Positions 1 through 8,151 of a stretch of DNA of 64,000 bases are shown piece after piece. The translations under genes were made by a program, and so were the position numbers. This DNA is from Thiohalocapsa sp964524185. GTDB taxonomy: Bacteria; Pseudomonadota; Gammaproteobacteria; Chromatiales; Chromatiaceae. The DNA lies in assembly GCA_964524185.1 (NCBI GenBank), contig CAZGCI010000005.1, positions 1 through 64,000 on the forward strand, in the 5' to 3' direction. The stretch's first letter is position 1; the number at the start of each line of letters is the position of its first letter. A model generated the notes under the pieces. The model saw nothing but the letters and a program-made list of their open reading frames with translations, ran no database searches and was not told the DNA's origin.

Positions 1-1492
1 TGGGCGTCACATAGCAGAGCATGGCGGTGCCGTACCAGCCGATGTTGGCCGCACCGATGCCGGAGGTGATGTGGTCGTAGGCCGGGGCGATGTCGGTGAT
101 CAGGGGGCCCAGGGTGTAGAAGGGCGCCTCGAAGCAGTCCGCAAGCTCCTTGGTGACGTTTTCCTCGATCATCTGCAAGGGCACGTGGCCCGGGCCCTCG
201 ATCATCACCTGCACGTCCCGCTCCCAGGCGAACTTGGTCAGCTCGCCCAGGGTCTCCAGCTCCGCGAACTGCGCCTTGTCGTTGGCGTCCGCGATGCTGC
301 CGGGGCGCAGGCCATCGCCGAGGCTGAAGGACACGTCGTAGGCCTGCATGATCTCGCAGATCTCGGCGAAGTGCGTGTAAAGGAAGTTCTCCTGGTGATG
401 GGCCAGGCACCACTTGGCCAGGATGGACCCGCCGCGGGAGACGATGCCGGTGACGCGATCCGCCGTCAGCGGGATGTAGCGCAGCAGCACGCCGGCGTGA
501 ATGGTGAAGTAGTCCACGCCCTGTTCCGCCTGCTCGATCAGGGTGTCGCGGAACATCTCCCAGGTGAGGTCTTCGGCCTTGCCGTCGACCTTCTCCAGTG
601 CCTGATAGATGGGCACGGTGCCGATGGGCATGGGCGCATTGCGCAGGATCCACTCGCGGGTCTCGTGGATGTTCTTGCCGGTGGAGAGGTCCATCAGCGT
701 GTCGCCGCCCCAGCGGGCGGACCAGACCATCTTCTCGACCTCTTCCTCGATGCTGGAGGTGGTGGCCGAGTTGCCGATGTTGGTGTTGATCTTCACCCGG
801 AAATTCCGGCCGATGATCATCGGCTCCAGCTCCGGGTGGTTGATATTGGCCGGGATAATGGCGCGCCCGCGGGCGACCTCATCGCGGACGAATTCCGGCG
901 TGATCACGTCGGGCAGTGCGGCGCCGAAGGACTGCCCGCGCTGCTGGCGCAGCAGCTTCTCGTAGCGCGGATCGGCACGCAGTTCATCGAGGCGCATGTT
1001 CTCGCGGATGGCGACGTATTCCATCTCCGGCGTGATCTCGCCGCGACGCGCATAGTGCATTTGGGTGACGTTGGCGCCGGGCTTGGCGCGGCGCGGGGTA
1101 CGCAGATGCGCAAAGCGCAGGTGGGCCAGCTGGGGGTCGTGCTGGCGCCGGCGGCCGAATTCGGACGTTGGACCGTCGAGAAGGTCGGTGTCGCCGCGCG
1201 CCTCGATCCAACCCGTGCGCACGTCTGGCAATCCGCGCAAGAGATCGATGGCCACGTCCGGGTCCGTGTAGGGGCCGGAGGTGTCATAGACCATGATGGG
1301 CGGGTTCTCCTCAACGCCATCGGCCGACCCGTTACCCGTGGCGGTGGGCGTCTGCGCGATCTCGCGCATGGGCACGCGGATGTCCGGCCGCGAGCCAGTC
1401 AGATAGCGCTTGGTGGCGGCGGGGAAGGGCCGCGTGACCTCGTCCGACAGGCGGGCGGTGGTGGCGACGAAGTCTTTGGGAATGGCGCTCAT
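1..1492 (-). CDS. thiC: Phosphomethylpyrimidine synthase ThiC (3' end outside window)
   Basis: ThiC is the iron-sulfur radical-SAM enzyme that rearranges aminoimidazole ribotide to hydroxymethylpyrimidine phosphate in thiamine synthesis. The complement starts MSAIPKDFVATTARLSDEV and stays open for 497 codons to the window edge. It carries family blocks such as KINTNIGNSATTSSI, ARWGGDTLMDLSTGKNI and MIEGPGHVPLQMI. The C-terminal cysteine loop that binds the cluster lies beyond position 1, so completeness cannot be judged. The ATG at 1490-1492 has AGGAG about seven bases upstream. A TPP riboswitch in the leader implies repression by thiamine pyrophosphate. The long open frame on the opposite strand is only a shadow of this gene. 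Confidence 0.97.
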   Translation of the reverse strand, partial: MSAIPKDFVATTARLSDEVTRPFPAATKRYLTGSRPDIRVPMREIAQTPTATGNGSADGVEENPPIMVYDTSGPYTDPDVAIDLLRGLPDVRTGWIEARGDTDLLDGPTSEFGRRRQHDPQLAHLRFAHLRTPRRAKPGANVTQMHYARRGEITPEMEYVAIRENMRLDELRADPRYEKLLRQQRGQSFGAALPDVITPEFVRDEVARGRAIIPANINHPELEPMIIGRNFRVKINTNIGNSATTSSIEEEVEKMVWSARWGGDTLMDLSTGKNIHETREWILRNAPMPIGTVPIYQALEKVDGKAEDLTWEMFRDTLIEQAEQGVDYFTIHAGVLLRYIPLTADRVTGIVSRGGSILAKWCLAHHQENFLYTHFAEICEIMQAYDVSFSLGDGLRPGSIADANDKAQFAELETLGELTKFAWERDVQVMIEGPGHVPLQMIEENVTKELADCFEAPFYTLGPLITDIAPAYDHITSGIGAANIGWYGTAMLCYVTP

Positions 1493-1597
1493 GAGGGCTC
1501 CTCGCAACAAATGTGGGCGGCGTCTGTAGCCCGGGTCGGGGCAGGCCGGTTGCAGCGGGGAGCGGGGCGCAGGGACGGGCGCGAGTGGCCGTGGTGC

Positions 1598-1685
1598 GTC
1601 CTAAGCTTTCCTCCGCCGGTACCAACCGGATCAGGTTCAAAGGGACTGTCTCAGCCCGCCCATGGCAGGCACCCCCAGCAGGACT
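1598..1685 (-). promoter_or_regulatory. TPP (THI-box) riboswitch upstream of thiC
   Basis: Read on the minus strand, the leader contains GGGGGTGCC, then GGGCGGGCTGAGACAG, then CCCTTTGAACCTGATCCGG. These are the hallmark CUGAGA and CCUUUGAACCUGAU elements of the thiamine pyrophosphate aptamer. Outer bases AGTCC and AGGAC can close helix P1. About 105 bases separate the aptamer from the thiC start, enough for an expression platform controlling translation or termination. I did not resolve the switching helix. Confidence 0.95.
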
Positions 1686-1909
1686 GAGCCGCACGCTAGC
1701 CAAAGGTTGGCGGGATTGCAACCATCACTGCCGCGCGTCTGTTGCCGCGTCGGCGTTGGGCGGGAGCTGGCAGGTACCGCACCGATGGCCAGCGCGTTCA
1801 AATTGTCTGTCGCGCCGGTCATGTCTGCGTCACGAAACTGCGCTAGCCTGTCGGGCTGGGCGCGGCGAGCGCCACTTGCGCTGGAACCGATCCTTGGAGG
1901 AACAGAATC

Positions 1910-2560
1910 ATGAGAGCAACAACCTTCACGATGCTGGCGGCGCTGGCCGCGTTTGCGCTGACCCTCGCGCTCGGCGGCTGCGGCGACGGTGACCAGGCCG
2001 AGCAGCCAGCGGATAGCACCCAGGTGGAAACGGACACGGCAGCGGGGCAGGAGCGCGATGCCCAAATTGGCTCTGCAGCGGGTGTCGAACCGGGTGCCGA
2101 AGCGGGCGAGACCGAGTCCGCCGCCGAGGTCGGCAGCTACATGGACCGCGCGAAGGCCGAGGCCGCCGCCGCAGCGGCGAAGCTGCAGGAGGCAGGTGAG
2201 CAGGCCGGCGCCGCGGCAGCCGATGCCGCCGACAGCGCCATGGAAGCGGTCAAGGCGAAGGCGAGCGAGGCCGCCGAAAGCCTGAAGCAGGCCGGTGAGC
2301 AAGCCGGCGCTGCCGCATCCGCCGCCGCGTCCGCCGCTGCCGAGGCTGCGCGCGAGAAAACAGCCGAGCTGACCCAGAGTGCCGGTGCCCGTGCCGAGGC
2401 AATGATGACGCAGGTGCAGGAATACCTTCGCAAGAACGACCTCGACTCGGCCCAGGGCATCATGGACCGACTCTCCGGCCTGCGCGATGAGGTGTCGGAG
2501 CAGACGCGCACGGACATTGACGAGCTGCAAGAACAAGTCGCCGACGAGTCGCAGCAGTAA
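1910..2560 (+). CDS. Ala-rich coiled-coil lipoprotein
   Basis: A 216-residue protein with a lipoprotein signal: a short basic start, a hydrophobic stretch and the lipobox LALGGC, with lipidation expected at Cys 24. The mature part is first acidic, then a long Ala/Glu/Lys amphipathic region. That region contains near-duplicate blocks (EAGEQAGAAA and QAGEQAGAAA), like apolipoprotein-type or stress-related helical proteins. The C-terminus has a second helical segment with many acidic and Gln residues. TTGGAGGAA lies just before the ATG. It appears monocistronic. No specific function is assigned; a periplasm-facing, membrane-tethered helical protein is the most the sequence supports. Confidence 0.8.
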   Translation: MRATTFTMLAALAAFALTLALGGCGDGDQAEQPADSTQVETDTAAGQERDAQIGSAAGVEPGAEAGETESAAEVGSYMDRAKAEAAAAAAKLQEAGEQAGAAAADAADSAMEAVKAKASEAAESLKQAGEQAGAAASAAASAAAEAAREKTAELTQSAGARAEAMMTQVQEYLRKNDLDSAQGIMDRLSGLRDEVSEQTRTDIDELQEQVADESQQ

Positions 2561-2711
2561 GCGCCGTTGCGCCGATCCCCACGTCGCCGCGGACGCCCGA
2601 CCGACAGCAGGGGCGGGTCTGCACGCTCTGAGCGCAAAACCCAGCGGCACGCGGCAGCGCCGGCCGGCACAAGACCCTGCCGGCATGCTCGCGCCCGACG
2701 GCCCACCTATG

Positions 2712-2874
2712 ATACCCGTCACACAAGGGTTTTCGGCCGCGATGCACGCCGCTCGCACCCGATCGCTGCGTGACGACGCCGCGCCATCGTGGTGGCTATG
2801 ACGCGTCGTGGTGCCTTGCGCTCGGGCACGAGCGACGCGCCTCGCTGTCCCGAACACCCACGCGCAAGGGGTAT
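2712..2874 (+). repeat. MITE-like element, copy A (163 bp)
   Basis: It begins ATACCCGTCACACA and ends CGCAAGGGGTAT, and is nearly identical in sequence and identical in length to 12358-12520. The termini are imperfect inverted repeats of about 25 bases and most of the element can fold into one long interrupted hairpin. If the outer TA is treated as a target duplication, the core runs CCCGTC to GGG, as in IS630/Tc1-type insertions. It has no coding capacity. It ends 45 bases before the LOG-family gene, so it lies in that gene's promoter or leader. The rest of 2561-2918 shows nothing else. Confidence 0.85.
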
Positions 2875-2918
2875 ACCCTGCCGCAGTGCGGCGCTGACCA
2901 CCACAACGAGCCTTCTGT

Positions 2919-3836
2919 ATGACGACCTCGCATGCTCCCGACAGCTCCCAGCACAGTCCCTGGCCCAGCGCCGCCGAAGAGGCGCCCCAGGGCCTTGCGG
3001 TGGAGAGCCCGCAGATGGCCTCGGCCTCCTACCGCCTCGCCTACGCCGACATCGACTTTCTGCGCCGCGCCGAGCTGCGGCCCGTGCGGCTGCAGCTGGA
3101 GCTGCTGAAGGCGGAGCTCGTACAGCAGGAGCAGGGCATCGACTCCACGGTGGTCATTTTCGGCAGCACCCGCATTCCGGAACCGGCGGCCGCCCAGGCC
3201 CAGCTGCGCGCCGCCGAAGACGCTGCCGCCGCGGCGCCGCGCGACCCAGAGCTTGCTCGCCGTGTCGCCGTGGCGCGGCGCATTGTCCACAAAGCCAAGT
3301 ACTACGACGAAGCACGGCGGCTGGCGGCCATGATTACCGAGGTGTCCCAGCAAAACGGCCATCGGGACTACGTGGTGGTGACCGGCGGCGGGCCCGGCAT
3401 CATGGAGGCCGCCAATCGGGGTGCGCAGGATGCGGAAGGCAAGAGCGTCGGCTTGAGTATCGTGCTACCGCGGGAGGAGCGCCCGAACCGGTACGTCACG
3501 CCGGAGCTCTCCTTCCAGTTCCACTACTTTGCCGTGCGCAAGATGCACTTCGTGCTGCGGGCGCGGGCGCTCGTGGTCTTCCCGGGCGGGTACGGAACGC
3601 TGGACGAGCTTTTCGAGACCCTGACGCTGATCCAGACCGGCAAGGTGCACCCGGTGCCGGTGCTGCTGTTCGGCCGCGAGTATTGGCAGCGCATCATCGA
3701 CTTCGATGCGCTGGTGGAGGAGGGCACCATCGACCCGCCACACCGCGAGCTGTTCCAGTTCGTCGAGACCGCCGAGGCGGCCTGGGACCTGATCAGGGCG
3801 TTCTGGGCCGAGCAGGATGCCGCGTCGTCGGGCTGA
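2919..3836 (+). CDS. LOG-family protein (nucleotide phosphoribohydrolase fold)
   Basis: A 305-residue protein of the LOG/TIGR00730 family, whose characterised members cleave ribose 5'-phosphate from nucleoside monophosphates, including cytokinin nucleotides. It shows both family signatures: GGGPGIMEAANRGA near residue 160 and PGGYGTLDELFETL near residue 225, which hold the phosphate-binding and catalytic Arg/Glu elements. The N-terminal 80 residues are an extra helical region not present in short plant-type LOGs. The ATG has no strong Shine-Dalgarno, and a MITE-like repeat ends 45 bases upstream. The actual substrate cannot be read from sequence. Confidence 0.88.
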   Translation: MTTSHAPDSSQHSPWPSAAEEAPQGLAVESPQMASASYRLAYADIDFLRRAELRPVRLQLELLKAELVQQEQGIDSTVVIFGSTRIPEPAAAQAQLRAAEDAAAAAPRDPELARRVAVARRIVHKAKYYDEARRLAAMITEVSQQNGHRDYVVVTGGGPGIMEAANRGAQDAEGKSVGLSIVLPREERPNRYVTPELSFQFHYFAVRKMHFVLRARALVVFPGGYGTLDELFETLTLIQTGKVHPVPVLLFGREYWQRIIDFDALVEEGTIDPPHRELFQFVETAEAAWDLIRAFWAEQDAASSG

Positions 3837-3994
3837 GCAAGCGGCCCGCGCGGACGCCACTATTGGTTGGCTCGATGGCTTGGCTTGAGATAATTCATTC
3901 CATTGATATTGCGCCGCGATGAGGTTCTGCCGAATCCTAGCGGGTGACTCGGCGATGATCCTGCCGAGCCACCACTGGCTGGAGCAACAGAACC

Positions 3995-6154
3995 ATGACC
4001 GACCGTATCAACGTCGGCGGCCTGCAGGTCGCGACCCCGCTGTATGCGCTGATTCGCGACGAGATCGCCCCCGGCACCGGTATCGCGCCGGACGCCTTCT
4101 GGGCGTCCCTCGCCGACATCGTCGCGGAGCTGGCGCCGCGCAATCGTGCGTTGCTGCAGCGCCGGGACGACCTGCAGGCGGAGATCGACGCCTGGCACCG
4201 GGCTCGTGCCGGGCAGCCCATCGATGCCGCCGCCTACCGGGTGCTGTTGCAGGACATGGGCTACCTTGAGCCCGAGGGGCCGGACTTTCAGGTGACCACC
4301 GCCGGCGTGGACCCGGAGATTGCGCGCATCGCCGGCCCGCAGCTTGTGGTGCCGGTGAACAACGCACGCTACGCGCTGAACGCCGCCAATGCCCGCTGGG
4401 GCAGCCTCTACGACGCACTCTACGGCACCGATGCCATCCCTGAGGCCGACGGCGCCGAGCGAGGCGGCAGCTTCAACCCCGTGCGCGGGGAGCGCGTGGT
4501 GGCGGCCGCTATGGCCTTTCTAGACCAGCACTTTCCCATCGAGGGCGGCGCCTCCCACGGCAGCGTATCCGCCTACAGCGTCCAGCACGGCCAGCTCCTA
4601 GCGGGCGGCGCCCCGCTGGCGCGCGCGGACCAATTCGCCGGCTATCAGGGCTCGGCGCAGGCGCCCACCGCGGTGCTCCTCACGCACCACGGCCTGCATG
4701 TGGAGCTCGGCATCGACCGCGCGCACCCCATTGGTGCCACCAGCCCAGCCGGCGTCAAGGACGTGCTGCTAGAGTCCGCGGTGACGGTCATCCAGGACTG
4801 CGAGGACTCCGTGGCCGCCGTGGATGCCGAGGACAAGGTCAGCGTCTATCGCCATTGGCTCGGCCTCATGCGCGGCGACCTGACCGCGCGCTTCAGCAAG
4901 GGTGCTGAGATGCAGGAGCGCCGGCTGCACCCGGACCGCGTCTACACCGCACCAGACGGCGGTGAGCTGACCCTGCCCGGGCGGGCACTGATGCTGGTGC
5001 GTAACGTCGGCCACCTGATGAGCACCGACGCCGTGCTCACGGCCGACGGCGACGAGATCCCGGAGGGCATCCTCGACGGCATGGTGACCGTTTTTGCCGC
5101 CGTGCATGACCTCAAGGGTCTCGGGAGCGTGCGGAACAGCCGCGCCGGGAGCGTCTACATCGTCAAGCCCAAGCTGCACGGCCCAGACGAGGTGCAGCTC
5201 GCCGTCGACCTGTTCGCGCGCATCGAGGACGCCCTGGACCTGCCGCGCAACACGCTCAAGATCGGCATCATGGACGAGGAGCGGCGCACCACCGTGAACC
5301 TCAAGGCGTGTATCCGCCGCGCCGCGGAGCGGGTCATCTTCATCAACACGGGATTCCTGGACCGCACCGGAGATGAGATCCACACCAGCATGGAGGCCGG
5401 TCCCATGCTGCGCAAAGGCGCTATGAAGACCGCCCCCTGGCTGCTGGCCTATGAGGACTGGAACGTGGACGTTGGCCTGGCCTGCGGCCTGCCAGGCCAC
5501 GGCCAGATCGGCAAGGGCATGTGGACCATGCCGGACGAGATGCGTGCCATGCTGGAGACCAAGGCCAGCCACCCCAGAGCCGGTGCCAATTGCGCCTGGG
5601 TGCCGTCGCCGACGGGCGCGACACTACATGCGCTGCATTACCACGCCGTCGACGTCGCCGCGCGCCAGGCGGAGCTGGCCGCCGGCGGCCCGCGTGCCCA
5701 GCTGCAGAGCATCCTGACCATCCCACTGGCGGATCCCGCGCAGTGGAGCGCCGAGGATATTCAGCAGGAGCTGGACAACAACTGCCAGGGCATCCTGGGT
5801 TATGTGGTGCGCTGGATCGATCAGGGCATCGGCTGCTCCAAGGTGCCGGACATCACCGACACCGGGCTCATGGAGGACCGCGCCACCCTGCGCATCGCCA
5901 GCCAGATGCTGGCCAACTGGCTGCACCACGGCGTGGTGGAACGAGACCAGGTCATGGCCACACTCAAGCGCATGGCTGAGGTCGTGGACCGCCAAAACCA
6001 GGGCGACCCCCACTACCGTCCCATGGCGCCGGGCTTCGACGGCGTCGCCTTCCATGCCGCCTGCGAGCTGATCTTCCAAGGCCGCGACGCGCCCAACGGC
6101 TACACCGAGCCCGCCCTGCACCGCCGGCGTCGGGAGCAGAAGGCGCAGGGGTGA
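3995..6154 (+). CDS. glcB: Malate synthase G
   Basis: Condenses glyoxylate with acetyl-CoA to malate. The 719-residue length fits the G isoform (about 720) and not the shorter A form. Visible landmarks are TVIQDCEDSVAAVDAEDKV, VNLKACIRRAAERVIFINTG, the EAGPMLRKGAMKTAPWLLAY segment of the TIM barrel, and the C-terminal TGLMEDRATLRIASQM, which contains the expected catalytic Asp (residue 628 here). The gene stands alone: no isocitrate lyase or glycolate oxidase gene is adjacent. It could serve a glyoxylate shunt or glycolate assimilation. The start codon is ATG, with GGAGCAACAGAACC as a loose ribosome site. Confidence 0.96.
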   Translation: MTDRINVGGLQVATPLYALIRDEIAPGTGIAPDAFWASLADIVAELAPRNRALLQRRDDLQAEIDAWHRARAGQPIDAAAYRVLLQDMGYLEPEGPDFQVTTAGVDPEIARIAGPQLVVPVNNARYALNAANARWGSLYDALYGTDAIPEADGAERGGSFNPVRGERVVAAAMAFLDQHFPIEGGASHGSVSAYSVQHGQLLAGGAPLARADQFAGYQGSAQAPTAVLLTHHGLHVELGIDRAHPIGATSPAGVKDVLLESAVTVIQDCEDSVAAVDAEDKVSVYRHWLGLMRGDLTARFSKGAEMQERRLHPDRVYTAPDGGELTLPGRALMLVRNVGHLMSTDAVLTADGDEIPEGILDGMVTVFAAVHDLKGLGSVRNSRAGSVYIVKPKLHGPDEVQLAVDLFARIEDALDLPRNTLKIGIMDEERRTTVNLKACIRRAAERVIFINTGFLDRTGDEIHTSMEAGPMLRKGAMKTAPWLLAYEDWNVDVGLACGLPGHGQIGKGMWTMPDEMRAMLETKASHPRAGANCAWVPSPTGATLHALHYHAVDVAARQAELAAGGPRAQLQSILTIPLADPAQWSAEDIQQELDNNCQGILGYVVRWIDQGIGCSKVPDITDTGLMEDRATLRIASQMLANWLHHGVVERDQVMATLKRMAEVVDRQNQGDPHYRPMAPGFDGVAFHAACELIFQGRDAPNGYTEPALHRRRREQKAQG

Positions 6155-6383
6155 GCGCATCTTACGCCAGGTATGGTCAGTTGATGCCGGCGTAGGCGAC
6201 ACGATGAGCGCGTTCGCCGGCGACGACGCCGAGCATGAAGACGCGCTGCGTTTGTCCTGCTTGTCGTTGCCGGAGCGCCACCGGCGGCTAAACTGAGGCT
6301 TGGGGGCGCCGTTCGACGCATCGGGGCTGGGGCGACCGCGGTCTTCGGTACGGGCATGGCCCGCGGTCGTAGGAGGGGAGGCG

Positions 6384-7673
6384 ATGCGGCATGTCTTCGT
6401 CGTCGGGCTGGACGACTTTCATCTGCGGCAGCTGCAAACGCTGCCGGACGCGGACGAGATCCGCTTCCATGCGCTCTTCACCCGCGCCGAGCTGAAGCAG
6501 CAGGAGCGCTTCCCGGTAGCGCGGTTGCTGGAGGAGGGGCGGCACATCCTGCAGGGCTTTCCGGAGCGGGTGGACGCGGTGATCGGCTATTGGGACTTCC
6601 CGGTCAGCACCGTGCTGCCCATCCTGCGCGACGCCGTCGGCCTGCCGGGCCCAAGCCTGGAGGCGGTGCTGCAATGCGAGCACAAATACTGGAGCCGTCT
6701 GCGGCAGGCGGCGGTGGTGCCGGAGCACGTGCCGCCCTTCTGTGCCATCGATCCCTTTGCGGACGACCCCTTGGCGCGGTGTACGCTGGACTTCCCGTTT
6801 TGGCTGAAGCCCGTGAAGGCGGTGCTCTCGCACCTGGGGTTTCGCATCGAGGGCGAGGCGGATCTGCGCGAGGCGCTGCCCATCATCCGCCAAAAGATCG
6901 GCCGTTACGCCGAGCCCTTCAATCTCATTCTGGGGCATGCGGACCTGCCGCCGGAGGTTGCCGCAGTCGATGGCCGGTACTGCATCGCCGAGGGCATCAT
7001 CTCCCAGGGCCACCAGGTGACCCAGGAGGGCTATGCCTACGGCGGAGAGATTTACGTCTATGGCAATGTGGACTCGCTGCGCAGCGGGCCCGTGGGCTCG
7101 TCCTTCGACCGCTACCAGTATCCTTCCCAGTTGCCGGCGTCGGTGCAGGCGCGCATGACGGCGGTGACGCAGCGCGTGATGCGCCACATCGGCTACGACA
7201 CGGCGCCCTTCAACATCGAGCATTTTTGGGACCCGGCCACCGATCGGTTGTCGCTGTTGGAGATCAACGCCCGGCTGTCGAAGTCGCATGCGCCGCTCTT
7301 TCGGCTGGTGGACGGGCAGTATCACCACCGGGTAATGCTGGATCTGGGGCTTGGCCGGGAGCCCAAGTTTCTGCAAGGGCGCGGCCGCTACAAGCTTGCC
7401 GCGAAGTTCATGCTGCGGCATTTCGAGGATGCGCGCGTGTTGCGGGTGCCGACGGCCGAGGAGATTGCCGCGGTGGAGGCGGCGGTGCCAGGCAGCCGCA
7501 TCCAGCTGGAGGTGGCGGCGGGGGCGCGGCTCTCGGAGCTGCGCGACCAGGATAGTTACAGTTACGAGCTTGCGACGCTGTTCATCGGTGCCGACTCGGA
7601 GCCCGAGCTGACGGCGCGCTACCAAGCCTGTCTGGCCCGGCTGCCGCTGACGCTCGCGCCGGTTCGGCACTGA
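6384..7673 (+). CDS. ATP-grasp domain protein, substrate unknown
   Basis: A 429-residue protein read from the ATG at 6384, which sits three bases after AGGAGGGGAG; an upstream in-frame start lacks such a site. The central part looks like an ATP-grasp fold: FPFWLKPVKAVLSHLGFRI (lysine for nucleotide contact), then a glycine-rich EGYAYGGEIYVYGNVDS, then SLLEINARLSKSHAPLF with the E-x-N metal-binding pair. The C-terminal 100 residues resemble the extra domain of carboxylase-like ligases. Such enzymes join a carboxylate to an amine or thiol through an acyl phosphate. No partner ligase, transporter or peptide precursor is adjacent, so the substrate stays unknown. Confidence 0.8.
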   Translation: MRHVFVVGLDDFHLRQLQTLPDADEIRFHALFTRAELKQQERFPVARLLEEGRHILQGFPERVDAVIGYWDFPVSTVLPILRDAVGLPGPSLEAVLQCEHKYWSRLRQAAVVPEHVPPFCAIDPFADDPLARCTLDFPFWLKPVKAVLSHLGFRIEGEADLREALPIIRQKIGRYAEPFNLILGHADLPPEVAAVDGRYCIAEGIISQGHQVTQEGYAYGGEIYVYGNVDSLRSGPVGSSFDRYQYPSQLPASVQARMTAVTQRVMRHIGYDTAPFNIEHFWDPATDRLSLLEINARLSKSHAPLFRLVDGQYHHRVMLDLGLGREPKFLQGRGRYKLAAKFMLRHFEDARVLRVPTAEEIAAVEAAVPGSRIQLEVAAGARLSELRDQDSYSYELATLFIGADSEPELTARYQACLARLPLTLAPVRH

Positions 7674-8151
7674 CACCCTTCGCGACGGCGGCGCGGGGGC
7701 GTCTTTCCGAGCGCGAGGCGTCGGCTTTCCGGTATCTTGTGGATTATCCCGGGAGTGACTGACAACACGAACAGGAGGCAGCCCATGCCCACCTCCCCGA
7801 CCGTTTTGGCCTCAATCCTTGCGCTGGCGCTGTGTCTCAGCGGTTGCGCGAATATGAACACCGCCGAGCAGCGCATGGTGTCGGGTGCCGCCATCGGCGG
7901 TGTGGTTGGCGGACCCATCGGCGCCGGCGTTGGTGCCGGCGTCGGCTACGTCGTCGACCGCCACGAAGGCGATCGTCGCTGAGCCATGGCGTGCCGGTGG
8001 CGGCGAGGCCCCGGCGCTGCAGCGGCTGCCCGCAGCGGCGCATGCCGGAGTGCTCGCCGGCGCACCCTGCGGCGGCTCGCTTCGGCTCGCCGCGGAGTGC
8101 CTGTCTGCTAGCATGCCCGGCAGATCCTGCCCGCGGTGCAACGCCCCTGCC
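7674..8151. other. Spacer regions around the small lipoprotein
   Basis: 7674-7784 and 7983-8151 contain no gene. The second spacer holds inverted GGCGAGCCGAAGCG-like sequence near 8080, possibly a minor hairpin, but no U-tract, so no confident terminator. Confidence 0.4.
7785..7982 (+). CDS. Small glycine-zipper lipoprotein
   Basis: A 65-residue protein. Its signal peptide ends in a lipobox (LCLSGC), so Cys 21 should be lipidated. The mature part contains repeated GxxxG spacing (GAAIGGVVGGPIGAGVGAGVGY), typical of glycine-zipper proteins that insert in or associate with the outer membrane. CAGGAGG lies seven bases before this ATG. Genes of this type are common as small envelope lipoproteins of unknown role. 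The next gene, a sensor kinase, begins about 170 bases downstream on the same strand, but co-transcription is only a guess. Confidence 0.82.
   Translation: MPTSPTVLASILALALCLSGCANMNTAEQRMVSGAAIGGVVGGPIGAGVGAGVGYVVDRHEGDRR

Noticed and set aside
71..1687. A 538-codon plus-strand frame
   Set aside because: Antisense to thiC and its riboswitch, with no recognisable protein similarity.
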